The notes under the pieces: model-generated | What the model saw: only the letters and a program-made list of their open reading frames with translations | The model's database searches: none | Told to the model about the DNA's origin: nothing | Part shown: piece after piece, positions 1-6,969 of the stretch | Numbering within the stretch: the stretch's first letter is position 1 | Layout of the letters: every line of letters starts with the position of its first letter | Assembly (NCBI GenBank): GCA_007119095.1 | Contig: SKQI01000236.1 | Coordinates: 1-17,088, forward strand | Reading direction: 5' to 3' | Length of the DNA stretch: 17,088 nucleotides | DNA from: Wenzhouxiangella sp. | Lineage (GTDB): Bacteria > Pseudomonadota > Gammaproteobacteria > Xanthomonadales > Wenzhouxiangellaceae | Translations under genes and position numbers: made by a program

Positions 1-311
1 TGCGCAAGCACGGGGTCAAATCGCTGGTGGTCGAAAAACGCCATGACAGCGACGCCTGGGGCATGGTGACCTACACCACGGTACTGAAGACCATCATCGC
101 CGAGGAAGGTGACGTTGACCTGGTCAACGTTTACGACATCGCCACCAAGCCGGCGATGGGCGTGCCGCGCCAGCTCGAAGTCCGCCACGCCGTCAGCCTG
201 ATGCTGAACTTCAACATCAAGCGTTTACTCGTCACCAGCAACAACGAGCTGGAAGGCATCTTGACGATGAACGATATTGTTGGGGCGATTCTTGAGAAGT
301 TGGATGATTAG
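1..311 (+). CDS. CBS-domain protein, 3' end only
   Basis: The open frame enters the window already in progress (first full codon at 3) and stops with TAG at 309-311, leaving 102 visible residues. The GTG at 27 is internal, not a start, because coding-like sequence (RKHGVKSLVV) continues upstream in frame. The visible part reads as the end of one CBS motif (WGMVTYTTVL, about residues 20-29) followed by a second complete one (DIATKPAMGV, then AVSLMLNFNIKRLLV and GILTMNDIVGAI at the C-terminus). CBS pairs typically bind adenine nucleotides and regulate an enzyme or transporter. No catalytic domain is visible, so it may be a stand-alone CBS protein or the tail of a longer one. It converges with the transketolase gene 85 bp away. 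The domain is clear; the function is not. Confidence 0.8.
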   Translation, partial: RKHGVKSLVVEKRHDSDAWGMVTYTTVLKTIIAEEGDVDLVNVYDIATKPAMGVPRQLEVRHAVSLMLNFNIKRLLVTSNNELEGILTMNDIVGAILEKLDD

Positions 312-319
312 CGAAAGAC

Positions 320-342
320 GGTTTCCGGTTTCCGGTTTCCGG
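320..342. repeat. 7-bp tandem repeat (GGTTTCC)x3
   Basis: GGTTTCC occurs three times head to tail at 320-326, 327-333 and 334-340, followed by a further GG. Each junction creates a CCGG, so the block can fold into small hairpins (CCGG-TTT-CCGG). It lies between the convergent ends of the CBS and transketolase genes. I see no clear intrinsic terminator with a U tract in this gap. Confidence 0.8.
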
Positions 343-396
343 ATGGTCGTAATGGCGGGATTTCCTTATGGCCCTCGCGGCTTTGCGGTCAGTCAA

Positions 397-2394
397 TTAG
401 ATTACGGCGCGGACGGCTTTGATGACGGCTTCGGTGGTCAGGCCGTATTCGCTAAATAGCTGGTCGGCCGGGGCCGAGGCGCCGAAGCGGTCGATGCCGA
501 TGACCTTGCCCGCCGGGCCAACCCAGTGGCGCCAGTACAACGACACGCCGGCTTCAACCGCCACCCGTGCCGACAGTTCGCCGGGCAGCACGCGTTCCTG
601 GTAATCGGCATCCTGGCTGGCGAACAGGTCCGGGCAAGGCATGGAGACGACGCGCACGGCCAGGCCTTCGGATTCCAGCTGCTCGGCGGCGGCCACGGCC
701 AGGCCCACCTCTGAGCCCGTTGCCAGAATCACCGCCTGCGGCTTGCCGTTTTTCGGCTCGCGCAGGACGTAGGCACCACGGGCGATATCGGCCAGCTGGG
801 CGGCATCGCGCGGCTGGTGCGGCAGACCTTGCCGGGTCAGGATCAGCGCGGTCGGTGCCTTGCGACGACGTAGCGCCGCGCCCCAGGCGGCCAGGGTTTC
901 GACCTTGTCGGCCGGCCGCCAGACTTCGAGGTTCGGAATCAGGCGCAGACTGGCGACATGCTCCACCGGCTGGTGAGTCGGCCCGTCTTCGCCCAGGCCG
1001 ATCGAGTCGTGGGTGTAGACGTGAATGTTGCCGGTCGGGATCAGGGCCGACATGCGCACCGCATTGCGCGCATAGTCGGAGAACACCAGGAAGGTGCCGG
1101 TATAGGGAATGAATCCACCGTGCAGGTCTAGGCCATTGGCAATGGCCGTCATGCCGAACTCGCGCACGCCGTAGTAGATGTAATTGCCCCGGGCCGCATC
1201 GTTCATGATGTCAACACTGCCCGACCAGTCGGTATTGTTCGAGCCGGTCAGGTCGGCCGAGCCGCCGATCATTTCCGGCAGGTGCGGTGCCAGCTTTTCG
1301 ATGCTCATGCCCGAGGCCTTGCGGGTCGCCACCTTGCTGTCGTCGGCCTGCATCGCATCCAGCGCGTCGGCCAGCAGCTGATCGAATGCTTCGGGCAGCT
1401 CACCGCTCATGCGGCGGGCGAACTCTTCGGCCAGATCAGGGTTGGCCTGCTGGTAGTCCGCCCAGATGGCCTGCCAGGCCTGCTCGAACTCGGCACCGCG
1501 CTGGCGCGCGTCCCAGCCGGCACGAATGTCGTCGGGAATCTCGAACGGCGCATGCGACCAGCCCAGCGCTTCGCGGGTAGCGGCAATTTCGGCATCGCCC
1601 AGCGGCGCGCCGTGGGTATCGGCGGTGCCGGCCTTGTTCGGCGAGCCGAAGCCGATCGTGGTCTTGCAGCAGATCAGGGTCGGCCGGTCCAGATCTTCGC
1701 GGGCGGCGCGAATGGCCTGGTCAATCGCATCAGGGTCGTGGCCGTCAACGGCCTCGATCACCTGCCAGCCATAGGCACGAAAGCGCTCAGGGGTGTTGTC
1801 GGTAAACCAGCCATCGATTTCGCCATCGATGGAAATGCCGTTGTCGTCATAGAACACCACCAGCTTGCCCAAGCCCCAGGTACCGGCCAACGAGCAAACC
1901 TCGTGCGAGATCCCTTCCATCAGGCAGCCGTCACCGGCAAACACCCAGGTCCAGTGGTCAACCAGCTTGTGGCTTTCGGAATTGAAGCGGGCGGCCAGCA
2001 GCTTTTCGGCCAGGGCCATGCCGACGGCGTTGGCCAGGCCCTGCCCCAGCGGGCCGGTGGTCGTTTCAATCCCCGGGGCCTCGCCGAATTCCGGGTGACC
2101 AGCGGTGGGGGAATGCAGCTGACGGAAGTTTTTCAAGGCTTCCATGTCCAGCTCGTAGCCGCTCAAGTGCAGGGTGGCATACAGCAGCATCGAGCCGTGA
2201 CCGTTCGAGACCACGAAGCGGTCGCGGTCCCACCAGCCGGCATTGCCCGGATTGTGGCGCAGGTGGTCGTTGTATAGCACCTCGGCAATATCGGCCATGC
2301 CCATGGGCATGCCGGGATGGCCGGAATTGGCGCGCTGGACAGCGTCCATGGCAAGGGCGCGGACGGCGTTGGCGAATTGGCGTCGTGCGGTCAT
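397..2394 (-). CDS. tkt: transketolase
   Basis: Thiamine-diphosphate enzyme of the non-oxidative pentose phosphate pathway. It transfers two-carbon ketol units and yields erythrose-4-phosphate, which the aroB enzyme at the end of the window uses indirectly. The 665 residues match the usual length (about 663). Seen motifs: SGHPGMPMGM near residues 24-33 (H26), SNGHGSMLLY at 63-72, the ThDP/metal-binding GDG at 154-156 with N185, the catalytic glutamate in REFGMTA (E412), and GPTHQPVEH at 471-479 (H474). The open frame continues 70 codons upstream to 2604, but that part has no transketolase similarity. The start at 2394 gives MTARRQFANAVRALAMDAVQ, the normal N-terminus. No strong Shine-Dalgarno sequence precedes it. 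It is transcribed divergently from the outer-membrane protein gene. Confidence 0.97.
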   Translation of the reverse strand: MTARRQFANAVRALAMDAVQRANSGHPGMPMGMADIAEVLYNDHLRHNPGNAGWWDRDRFVVSNGHGSMLLYATLHLSGYELDMEALKNFRQLHSPTAGHPEFGEAPGIETTTGPLGQGLANAVGMALAEKLLAARFNSESHKLVDHWTWVFAGDGCLMEGISHEVCSLAGTWGLGKLVVFYDDNGISIDGEIDGWFTDNTPERFRAYGWQVIEAVDGHDPDAIDQAIRAAREDLDRPTLICCKTTIGFGSPNKAGTADTHGAPLGDAEIAATREALGWSHAPFEIPDDIRAGWDARQRGAEFEQAWQAIWADYQQANPDLAEEFARRMSGELPEAFDQLLADALDAMQADDSKVATRKASGMSIEKLAPHLPEMIGGSADLTGSNNTDWSGSVDIMNDAARGNYIYYGVREFGMTAIANGLDLHGGFIPYTGTFLVFSDYARNAVRMSALIPTGNIHVYTHDSIGLGEDGPTHQPVEHVASLRLIPNLEVWRPADKVETLAAWGAALRRRKAPTALILTRQGLPHQPRDAAQLADIARGAYVLREPKNGKPQAVILATGSEVGLAVAAAEQLESEGLAVRVVSMPCPDLFASQDADYQERVLPGELSARVAVEAGVSLYWRHWVGPAGKVIGIDRFGASAPADQLFSEYGLTTEAVIKAVRAVI

Positions 2395-2430
2395 GGCTTG
2401 GGACCCGAGAAGCGTGCGAGTAAGCCGGCC

Positions 2431-2459
2431 ATTGTGCCGCGTTGCATCGCCCCAGGCAA
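2431..2459 (-). promoter_or_regulatory. candidate sigma-70 promoter of tkt
   Basis: Reading the minus strand, TTGCCT (2459-2454) and CACAAT (2436-2431) are separated by 17 bp. Each matches four of six consensus bases. Initiation would fall near 2424, giving a leader of about 30 nt before the tkt ATG. Confidence 0.45.
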
Positions 2460-2598
2460 GAACACAAACTGCGATGTCCAGCACGCCCTGGCCTGAAAAC
2501 GGCGACCGATCGATTTCAGTGGCCTGGACAACGTCAACGTTCAGCCCATGCAGAAACCAAAAACCCCTGCGCTTTCTATGATTTGGCTCAGTTTTTTC

Positions 2599-2627
2599 GT
2601 GCAAGCCCGCAGCGGCTCTGCTAGACT
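2599..2627 (+). promoter_or_regulatory. weak candidate promoter for the outer-membrane protein gene
   Basis: TAGACT (2622-2627) is preceded by TGC, giving an extended -10 form. At 17 bp upstream there is only a poor -35 (GTGCAA, 2599-2604). The leader would be about 90 nt. This is a pattern match only. Confidence 0.25.
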
Positions 2628-2725
2628 CGGGCTCAAGCGGTCGGAATTAACGCGAAATTAAACTATTTGCGATTTCCGAACTCTTAGAACCAGAAGCCGC
2701 CACGATCAACCAGGTCATCGTTTCG

Positions 2726-3733
2726 ATGAAAGTCTTTGCGCCAGCCTTGCTCACGATCAGCCTGCTAGGTAGCCTGAGCAGCGCGTGGGCTGGTGACCCC
2801 GAAAGCATCGTAGTTGATGCAGGCTGGCGACTGACCGAGCCTGGGTTGTTGCAACCTCCTGTATTGCATGGAGATCGCGACTCGCTGGGGCTGCCAGGGC
2901 TTAGGCCGCGACTGACAATGAATCTCGGCAGCAGTGACAATCCTGCCAACCCCTTGGGTTCGAGCGCATTCTCCTGGTCGTTGGAAGCGTGGCAACTCAA
3001 CACCGCAAGCCTGGCCCATATCCAGTGCAGCCATCACACAACGACGGTTGATGCTTTCCTGGCCGAAGACTGCCGTTTCGTTGACCAGCCAGTCCCGGAA
3101 GACGCCGTGAATCTGGTCCAGGTTCGCGGAGAGTGGACGGCCACACCCGGCATCATCATGGGGATAGGGGCTTTTCATGGCAGCGGTGATCATGGCCTGA
3201 CCATGCCCACCCTCCCACTGGCAAATCCTGGCAGACTGCCCGGCAGCAATATTTCCAGTGCTCGTAGCCAGACGGTGGACGGCCTCGACGTGAATCTCAG
3301 CTTCGGAATCAGCACCGAAAGAGTGGGCGATTTCCTGGTTGGATTGCAGCTGGCCCGGTATCGCCAACGCATGAGCTTGAGCGATCTGGGTTTTGCCGAC
3401 GCGTTGCCGTTTGACACTCAGGATTATGGGCGCTACGCCAACAGTGCGCAGATCGGCCTTGGCTGGCGTCGGGGTAATTTCAGTGGTGATCTGCTCGGCC
3501 AACACTATCGCGATGGGCCGCTGTGGCTGGGTAGTCAGTCTGCCTCCATGGCGCCATACAACTCCTTCGACCTGGAATTTTCGTGGCGCCCACGAAACGC
3601 GTCCATCAGTATCGGCATCAGTAATCTGCTGGATGCAACCCCCCGTAGCGAGGACGGCGAGGCAACGCTTGACGACCCGCTTGAACAAGTGTTCGGGCGT
3701 ATTCCCTACGTTCGCTACAAGCACGACCTGTAA
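2726..3733 (+). CDS. exported, probable outer-membrane beta-barrel protein of unknown function
   Basis: 335 residues. Residues 1-22 form a clear Sec signal peptide (MKVFAPALLTISLLGSLSSAWA, cleaved before GDPES). The mature part alternates polar and hydrophobic residues in short runs with no hydrophobic helix, as expected of a beta-barrel. The C-terminus, from ISNLLDATP (about residues 299-307) to GRIPYVRYKHDL, resembles the last strands of TonB-dependent-receptor barrels, where an NLFD-like turn precedes the terminal strand. At this length it lacks room for a plug domain, and I see no TonB box. Two cysteines lie near residues 101 and 116 (HIQCSHH, EDCRFV) and could form a disulfide in a loop. 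It stands alone, divergent from tkt. I do not recognise a named family; barrel topology is an inference. Confidence 0.7.
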   Translation: MKVFAPALLTISLLGSLSSAWAGDPESIVVDAGWRLTEPGLLQPPVLHGDRDSLGLPGLRPRLTMNLGSSDNPANPLGSSAFSWSLEAWQLNTASLAHIQCSHHTTTVDAFLAEDCRFVDQPVPEDAVNLVQVRGEWTATPGIIMGIGAFHGSGDHGLTMPTLPLANPGRLPGSNISSARSQTVDGLDVNLSFGISTERVGDFLVGLQLARYRQRMSLSDLGFADALPFDTQDYGRYANSAQIGLGWRRGNFSGDLLGQHYRDGPLWLGSQSASMAPYNSFDLEFSWRPRNASISIGISNLLDATPRSEDGEATLDDPLEQVFGRIPYVRYKHDL

Positions 3734-3757
3734 ATTCGACCCACCGCACCCTGAACA

Positions 3758-3784
3758 CTGCGGTCTCTTCCTGGCTTACCGCAG
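3758..3784. other. 7-bp inverted repeat downstream of the outer-membrane protein gene
   Basis: CTGCGGT (3758-3764) and ACCGCAG (3778-3784) pair perfectly around a 13-nt loop, 24 bp after the stop codon. No U tract follows, so intrinsic termination is doubtful. Confidence 0.3.
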
Positions 3785-3879
3785 AGGCTACTGCTAGGTA
3801 CAACGCAGGCTAAACGAAGGGGACGTGCGCACTCGGCAAAACAGTTACACTTTGTCCCTTCAACGCATTTCAATGGTGT

Positions 3880-4428
3880 ATGACGCACCTGTTCAAAATG
3901 ATGAATAAATTCAGCTTCTTGCCCCAAACGCTTGCCCTTGTCTGCGGCCTGATGTTGGCTGTCAGCAGCCAGGCCAGCCAGAGCTTTTCTTCACTGGAAG
4001 AACGCATGACTGGTCGTGAGTTTCGGGAAACCGGCCTTTACAAGCTCAGCGATGAAGAGCTCGCAGCCCTGAATCGCTGGATCCGTCAGCGCTCCCTGGC
4101 CGAGGGCGAAGTCATGCCCCAGGATGGCCAACCCGGCACCAGCGCGGACCAGTCAGCGGCAGCCCCGAGGGACGACCGCGGACTGCGCGAAACGAGCGCA
4201 AGCCGCGAGCCAATTCGCAGCCGCATTGTCGGCAGCTTCACCGGTTGGCGCGGCAATACGGAGTTCGAGCTGGAAAATGGAATGGTCTGGCGACAGGCTG
4301 AAGTCGGCACATTTGCCATCCGGGAGGTGGAAAATCCGGAGGTTGTCATTCGCCCCGGCATGTTCGGTGCCTGGCGCTTGCAGGTAGAGGGTTACAACAG
4401 CCGGGTACGTGTAGAGCGCATACGCTGA
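3880..4428 (+). CDS. small exported protein of a conserved unnamed family
   Basis: 182 residues from the ATG at 3880; ATGs at 3898 and 3901 are equally possible because none has a Shine-Dalgarno sequence, and starting at MNKFSFLPQ gives a more compact signal peptide. The hydrophobic core LALVCGLMLAVSSQA (about 18-32) precedes a likely cleavage site. After that comes LEERMTGREFRETGLYKLSDEELAALNRWI (39-68), a pattern I associate with a family widespread in Xanthomonadales. A low-complexity Q/S/A/R linker (about 80-112) follows. The C-terminal domain runs from SRIVGSFTGWRGNTEF to RVRVERIR, looks all-beta, and carries ENGMVWRQAE and RPGMFGAWRLQVEGYN. The product should be periplasmic or envelope-associated. 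Function is unknown. It may share a transcript with nothing else. Confidence 0.75.
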   Translation: MTHLFKMMNKFSFLPQTLALVCGLMLAVSSQASQSFSSLEERMTGREFRETGLYKLSDEELAALNRWIRQRSLAEGEVMPQDGQPGTSADQSAAAPRDDRGLRETSASREPIRSRIVGSFTGWRGNTEFELENGMVWRQAEVGTFAIREVENPEVVIRPGMFGAWRLQVEGYNSRVRVERIR

Positions 4429-4444
4429 GCGAACAACGGCTGCA

Positions 4445-4477
4445 GCCCGGACGGCTTCTGCCGCGCAGGCTCCTACG
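4445..4477 (-). repeat. REP-like hairpin at the 3' end of the zinc-ribbon gene
   Basis: Read on the minus strand, CGTAGGAGC (4477-4469) is followed by 11-nt arms (4470-4460 and 4455-4445) around the loop AGAA. Ten of the eleven positions pair on the minus-strand RNA, two of them as G-U wobbles; those would be mismatches on the plus strand. The GTAGGAGC head resembles the head of REP elements common in Pseudomonas and xanthomonads. Its TAG doubles as the stop codon of the zinc-ribbon gene. No U tract follows. The alternative is a simple 3'-end hairpin. Confidence 0.4.
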
Positions 4478-4814
4478 AAGGCCGATTTCTTCCCAGCTTG
4501 AGCCACAGCGTCCAACCCCGGGCGCCCAGGTACAGCAGCGTGCCGAAGAACACCAGAAGCAGGCTGGCCAACGGCGGTGGCATATGCCATCCGGTCGGGC
4601 TTTGGAACCACCACCAGCCGGCGCCGACCATCAACATCACCAGCGCCAGATAAGAGAGCTGCGCCGCGCGGAACACTTGGTCGCGCCAACGCTGCACGCG
4701 TAATCGCTCCCGATCCTCGGGGCCCAGTTCACCAAGTGGATTGTTGCAGTGCGGACAGGACTTCATCAAAGATGAAATACGCCCACCGCAGTAGGGACAG
4801 GTAACGATAGCCAT
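4473..4814 (-). CDS. small membrane protein with an N-terminal zinc ribbon
   Basis: 113 residues from the ATG at 4814; an upstream in-frame ATG at 4835 adds only seven unconvincing residues. GGGA lies about 6 nt before the chosen start. Residues 6-24 hold CPYCGGRISSLMKSCPHC, two CxxC knuckles of a double-psi zinc-ribbon type. Two hydrophobic segments follow, about residues 51-70 (SYLALVMLMVGAGWWWF) and 80-100 (PPLASLLLVFFGTLLYLGA). The C-terminus is short and basic. The product is an inner-membrane protein with a cytoplasmic metal-binding head. It begins 27 bp after the histidine-kinase stop on the same strand, so it is probably the third gene of that operon. No named family is recognised; the role in signalling is inference from position. 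Confidence 0.7.
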   Translation of the reverse strand: MAIVTCPYCGGRISSLMKSCPHCNNPLGELGPEDRERLRVQRWRDQVFRAAQLSYLALVMLMVGAGWWWFQSPTGWHMPPPLASLLLVFFGTLLYLGARGWTLWLKLGRNRPS

Positions 4815-4841
4815 AGCGTCCCAAGGGTAACGCAATCCCCG

Positions 4842-6149
4842 TCAACTTGCAGGCCGACCGCGGGAGCGCTCTCTATCGGGAAAGAAGAAAACCGTTACCT
4901 GCAGGCCACCCTCCGGGCGGTTGGCGAAATCAAGCTCCCAGCCATACAGACCGCATAAACGACGAACGATCGACAGGCCCAGGCCAGACCCCTTGCTGCC
5001 GCCTGTCTGACGACCACGGAAATGGCGATCAAAAACGTGCGGCAGTTCATCCTCGGGAATGCCGGGCCCGGTATCCAGAATCCGGACCTCACCGCGTCCG
5101 ACCTCGACTCTTACCTCGCCCTGAGCTGTGTAGCGCACGGCGTTACCGATCAAATTACCAAAGACCACGGCGATGACGGAATCCGGAGCGATGACACTGA
5201 CCGTATCGATCTCATCCAGCACCAGCTTGAGATCACGCTCGCTGATCAATGGTCGATAGTTGTCGATGACCTGGGCGGCAATCTGACCGGCATCCTGAGC
5301 CGGTTGGTCACCATTGGTTCCTCGCTCGGCTCGCACCAGGTGCAGCAAAGCCGTCGTGATATCCGTCGACTGGCGGGCTGCCCTGGCAATGCGCAGCAGT
5401 CGCTCGCGATTGCGGTCTGAGAGATCCGGCTGGGCGAGCATCAGCTCGGTGGCACCGGTGATGACTGCCAGCGGCGTTCGAAGCTCATGCGACACATCCG
5501 CATTGAAGGCCTTGTCGCGCTCAACCAGCTCTCGCAGACGGGCCGCATAGTCGTCCAGTGCGGCGGCCAGCTGACCAACCTCATCATCGGGAAACTGCTG
5601 CTCCAGGGCCCTGGGCGCGCTGGATTCATCCAGCATCTCCAGACGCTGGGCAAGCGCGGTCACTGGCGCCATTACCCGTCCGGCAGACCAGATCCCGAGC
5701 GCCAGCGACAGCAGCGAGAAAAACAGCACGGTAGCAATCAGCCCCACGAGCAGACGCCTGGCCAGCTCTCGATTTTCCGATACATCGTAGGTCAGGAAGA
5801 CCCAGAAATCGTGCTCCTTGGCAACCGCAGCCTTGAAGTGCGCGTCTCCAGTGCGAACACTGTGAACACCACTGGGCAGGTCACGGAAAGGCTCGGGCAC
5901 GATATCCGGGCGTCCAGGGCGGGTGACGTATCCCTGTATTCGCGAATAAAAGGGCTCTACCAGGGTCGGATCAAGACGGAGATCGCTGATGTACTGATCA
6001 ACCTCATCGGCCAGCGTGCGCGCGATCAGGGCGTCTTCCAGCCAACTTTGCAGGAGGATGGCAGCGACCGCGAACAGCACGCTCAAGAGCGTGCCGAACA
6101 ACAAAAACGACAGGATCAGTCGACTTCTAAGACGTCGCCGAAACTTCAT
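4842..6149 (-). CDS. sensor histidine kinase of a two-component system
   Basis: 435 residues, standard for the class. TM1 is at about 11-35, a periplasmic sensor region of about 95 residues at 36-131, and TM2 at about 132-154. A HAMP linker lies at about 155-207, and the dimerisation helix carries the phospho-accepting H221 in SHELRTP (220-226). The ATPase domain has an N box NLIGNAVRY (332-340), G1 box DTGPGI (359-364) and G2 box GSGLGLS (387-393). All expected catalytic residues are present. The sensor domain lacks a fold I can name; an ENRE (125-128) sits just before TM2. The start overlaps the end of the response-regulator gene by 23 bp, which indicates co-translation. The regulator resembles ColR, so this could be ColS-like, but I am not sure. 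Confidence 0.93.
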   Translation of the reverse strand: MKFRRRLRSRLILSFLLFGTLLSVLFAVAAILLQSWLEDALIARTLADEVDQYISDLRLDPTLVEPFYSRIQGYVTRPGRPDIVPEPFRDLPSGVHSVRTGDAHFKAAVAKEHDFWVFLTYDVSENRELARRLLVGLIATVLFFSLLSLALGIWSAGRVMAPVTALAQRLEMLDESSAPRALEQQFPDDEVGQLAAALDDYAARLRELVERDKAFNADVSHELRTPLAVITGATELMLAQPDLSDRNRERLLRIARAARQSTDITTALLHLVRAERGTNGDQPAQDAGQIAAQVIDNYRPLISERDLKLVLDEIDTVSVIAPDSVIAVVFGNLIGNAVRYTAQGEVRVEVGRGEVRILDTGPGIPEDELPHVFDRHFRGRQTGGSKGSGLGLSIVRRLCGLYGWELDFANRPEGGLQVTVFFFPDRERSRGRPAS

Positions 6150-6819
6150 CCGGTGCGACCAGGCAATAGCCGATTCCGTGACGGGTATTGATCAGCGGTT
6201 TGTCGAAGGGTTTGTCGATCAGGGTGCGCAGGGTATGGATGTGAACGCGCAGGCTATCACTGTCAGGCAGCTCTTCACCCCAGACATGATGTTCCAGATC
6301 TCGTCGGGTAACCACGGCAGGCGACGCGCTCATCAGTTTTTCAAGCAGCTTCAACCCGATCGGATTCAGATCGATTCGCTTGCCGGCCCGGTGAACGGTC
6401 AGTGTTTCCAGGTTGAACTCCAGATCGCCAACCTTGAGCTCACGTGGCTTGATGCGCTGACCACGACGAGCCAGCACGGCCAGGCGTGCATCGACTTCTT
6501 TCAGCTCGAACGGCTTGACCAGGTAATCATCAGCCCCGGACTTGAAGCCGGCCAGTTTGTCATCCAGCTGGTCGCGAGCGGTCAGCATAAGGACCGGCGT
6601 TTCCTTGCGCGCTTCCTCGCGCAGCTTGCGACAAACCTCAAGACCGTCCATGCCAGGCAGGGCCAGGTCCAGCACGATTGCATCGAAATCATTGACGATG
6701 GCCAGGTGCAACCCGGTAACGCCATCGTAGGCATAATCGACCTCATGGTCGCGATCGGACAGGAAATCGCCAAGATTTGCAGCGATGTCACGGTTATCTT
6801 CAATGATCAATATGCGCAT
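6127..6819 (-). CDS. OmpR/PhoP-family response regulator (ColR-like)
   Basis: 230 residues from the ATG at 6819, giving the classic MRILIIEDN N-terminus; the open frame extends 12 codons further up without similarity. The receiver domain (1-120) has acidic E7/D8, phospho-acceptor D51 (VLDLALPGMDG), T80 and K102 (VKPF). The winged-helix DNA-binding domain (about 127-220) ends with LPDSDSLRVHIHTLR and GIGYCLV. The segment LRTLIDKPFDKPL matches what I remember of Pseudomonas ColR, which responds to metals and envelope stress. That assignment is from memory and moderate at best. It is the first gene of a probable three-gene operon with the kinase and a zinc-ribbon protein. It is preceded by an elaborate leader described separately. 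Confidence 0.93.
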   Translation of the reverse strand: MRILIIEDNRDIAANLGDFLSDRDHEVDYAYDGVTGLHLAIVNDFDAIVLDLALPGMDGLEVCRKLREEARKETPVLMLTARDQLDDKLAGFKSGADDYLVKPFELKEVDARLAVLARRGQRIKPRELKVGDLEFNLETLTVHRAGKRIDLNPIGLKLLEKLMSASPAVVTRRDLEHHVWGEELPDSDSLRVHIHTLRTLIDKPFDKPLINTRHGIGYCLVAPDEVSATS

Positions 6820-6839
6820 GACCAATTCCGCCCTGTTTT

Positions 6840-6852
6840 CCGGAAATTCCGG
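6840..6852. promoter_or_regulatory. 13-bp palindrome upstream of the response regulator
   Basis: CCGGAAATTCCGG has perfect 6-bp arms around a central A. It sits between the U tract of the terminator and the response-regulator start, 21 bp before the ATG. It could be an operator or a small RNA hairpin near the ribosome-binding site. Confidence 0.35.
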
Positions 6853-6853
6853 C

Positions 6854-6887
6854 AAAAAAATGCCCAGGCGGGACTAACCGCCCAGGC
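6854..6887 (-). terminator. intrinsic terminator before the response regulator
   Basis: On the minus strand, a 10-bp stem (6887-6878 with 6871-6862) closes the loop TTAGTC and is followed by A and then seven T (6860-6854). Two of the ten pairs are G-U wobbles on the minus-strand RNA and would be C-A mismatches on the plus strand, so the structure belongs to leftward transcripts. It may end the pilTU operon. If the regulator promoter lies upstream of it, it could instead act as an attenuator. Confidence 0.75.
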
Positions 6888-6896
6888 TCACATTGC

Positions 6897-6954
6897 CCCG
6901 TAACCGTCGATGAGTTCGCTTGCAAAACTTAGAGGCATCATCGACAGTTACGGA
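6897..6954 (-). other. long inverted repeat, 16-17 bp hairpin in minus-strand RNA
   Basis: Arms 6898-6913 and 6938-6953 are complementary at every position in minus-strand RNA, with one G-U wobble, around a 24-nt loop. An outer 6897/6954 pair adds another wobble. On the plus strand the wobble becomes a mismatch, again pointing to a leftward RNA. It lies 10 nt upstream of the terminator stem in the direction of transcription. It might be a structured leader, the end of the pilTU mRNA, or a palindromic protein-binding site. Confidence 0.55.
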
Positions 6955-6969
6955 CTGTACGCCCAGCGC

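Larger units (their letters stand above)
2395..2725. other. 331-bp divergent intergenic region between tkt and the outer-membrane protein gene
   Basis: No gene is supported here. Both frames that stay open are non-coding extensions. It holds a good candidate promoter for tkt close to its start and a weaker one for the rightward gene. It also holds an AT-richer stretch around 2645-2680 that contrasts with the GC-rich surroundings. I saw no strong hairpin. Confidence 0.6.

Noticed and set aside
1282..2277. 331-codon open frame on the plus strand inside tkt
   Set aside because: Antisense shadow of a certain transketolase gene in high-GC DNA; no recognisable domain.
2395..2604. N-terminal extension of tkt by 70 codons
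   Set aside because: The extension has no family similarity, contains the likely promoter, and would exceed the normal transketolase length.
2575..2604. TTGCAC with a CATAGA 18 bp downstream on the minus strand, as a distal tkt promoter
   Set aside because: The -10 matches only three bases and the closer TTGCCT-17-CACAAT pair is better.
2765..3724. 319-codon open frame on the minus strand inside the outer-membrane protein gene
   Set aside because: The plus-strand frame has a clear signal peptide and barrel-like pattern; the antisense frame has neither.
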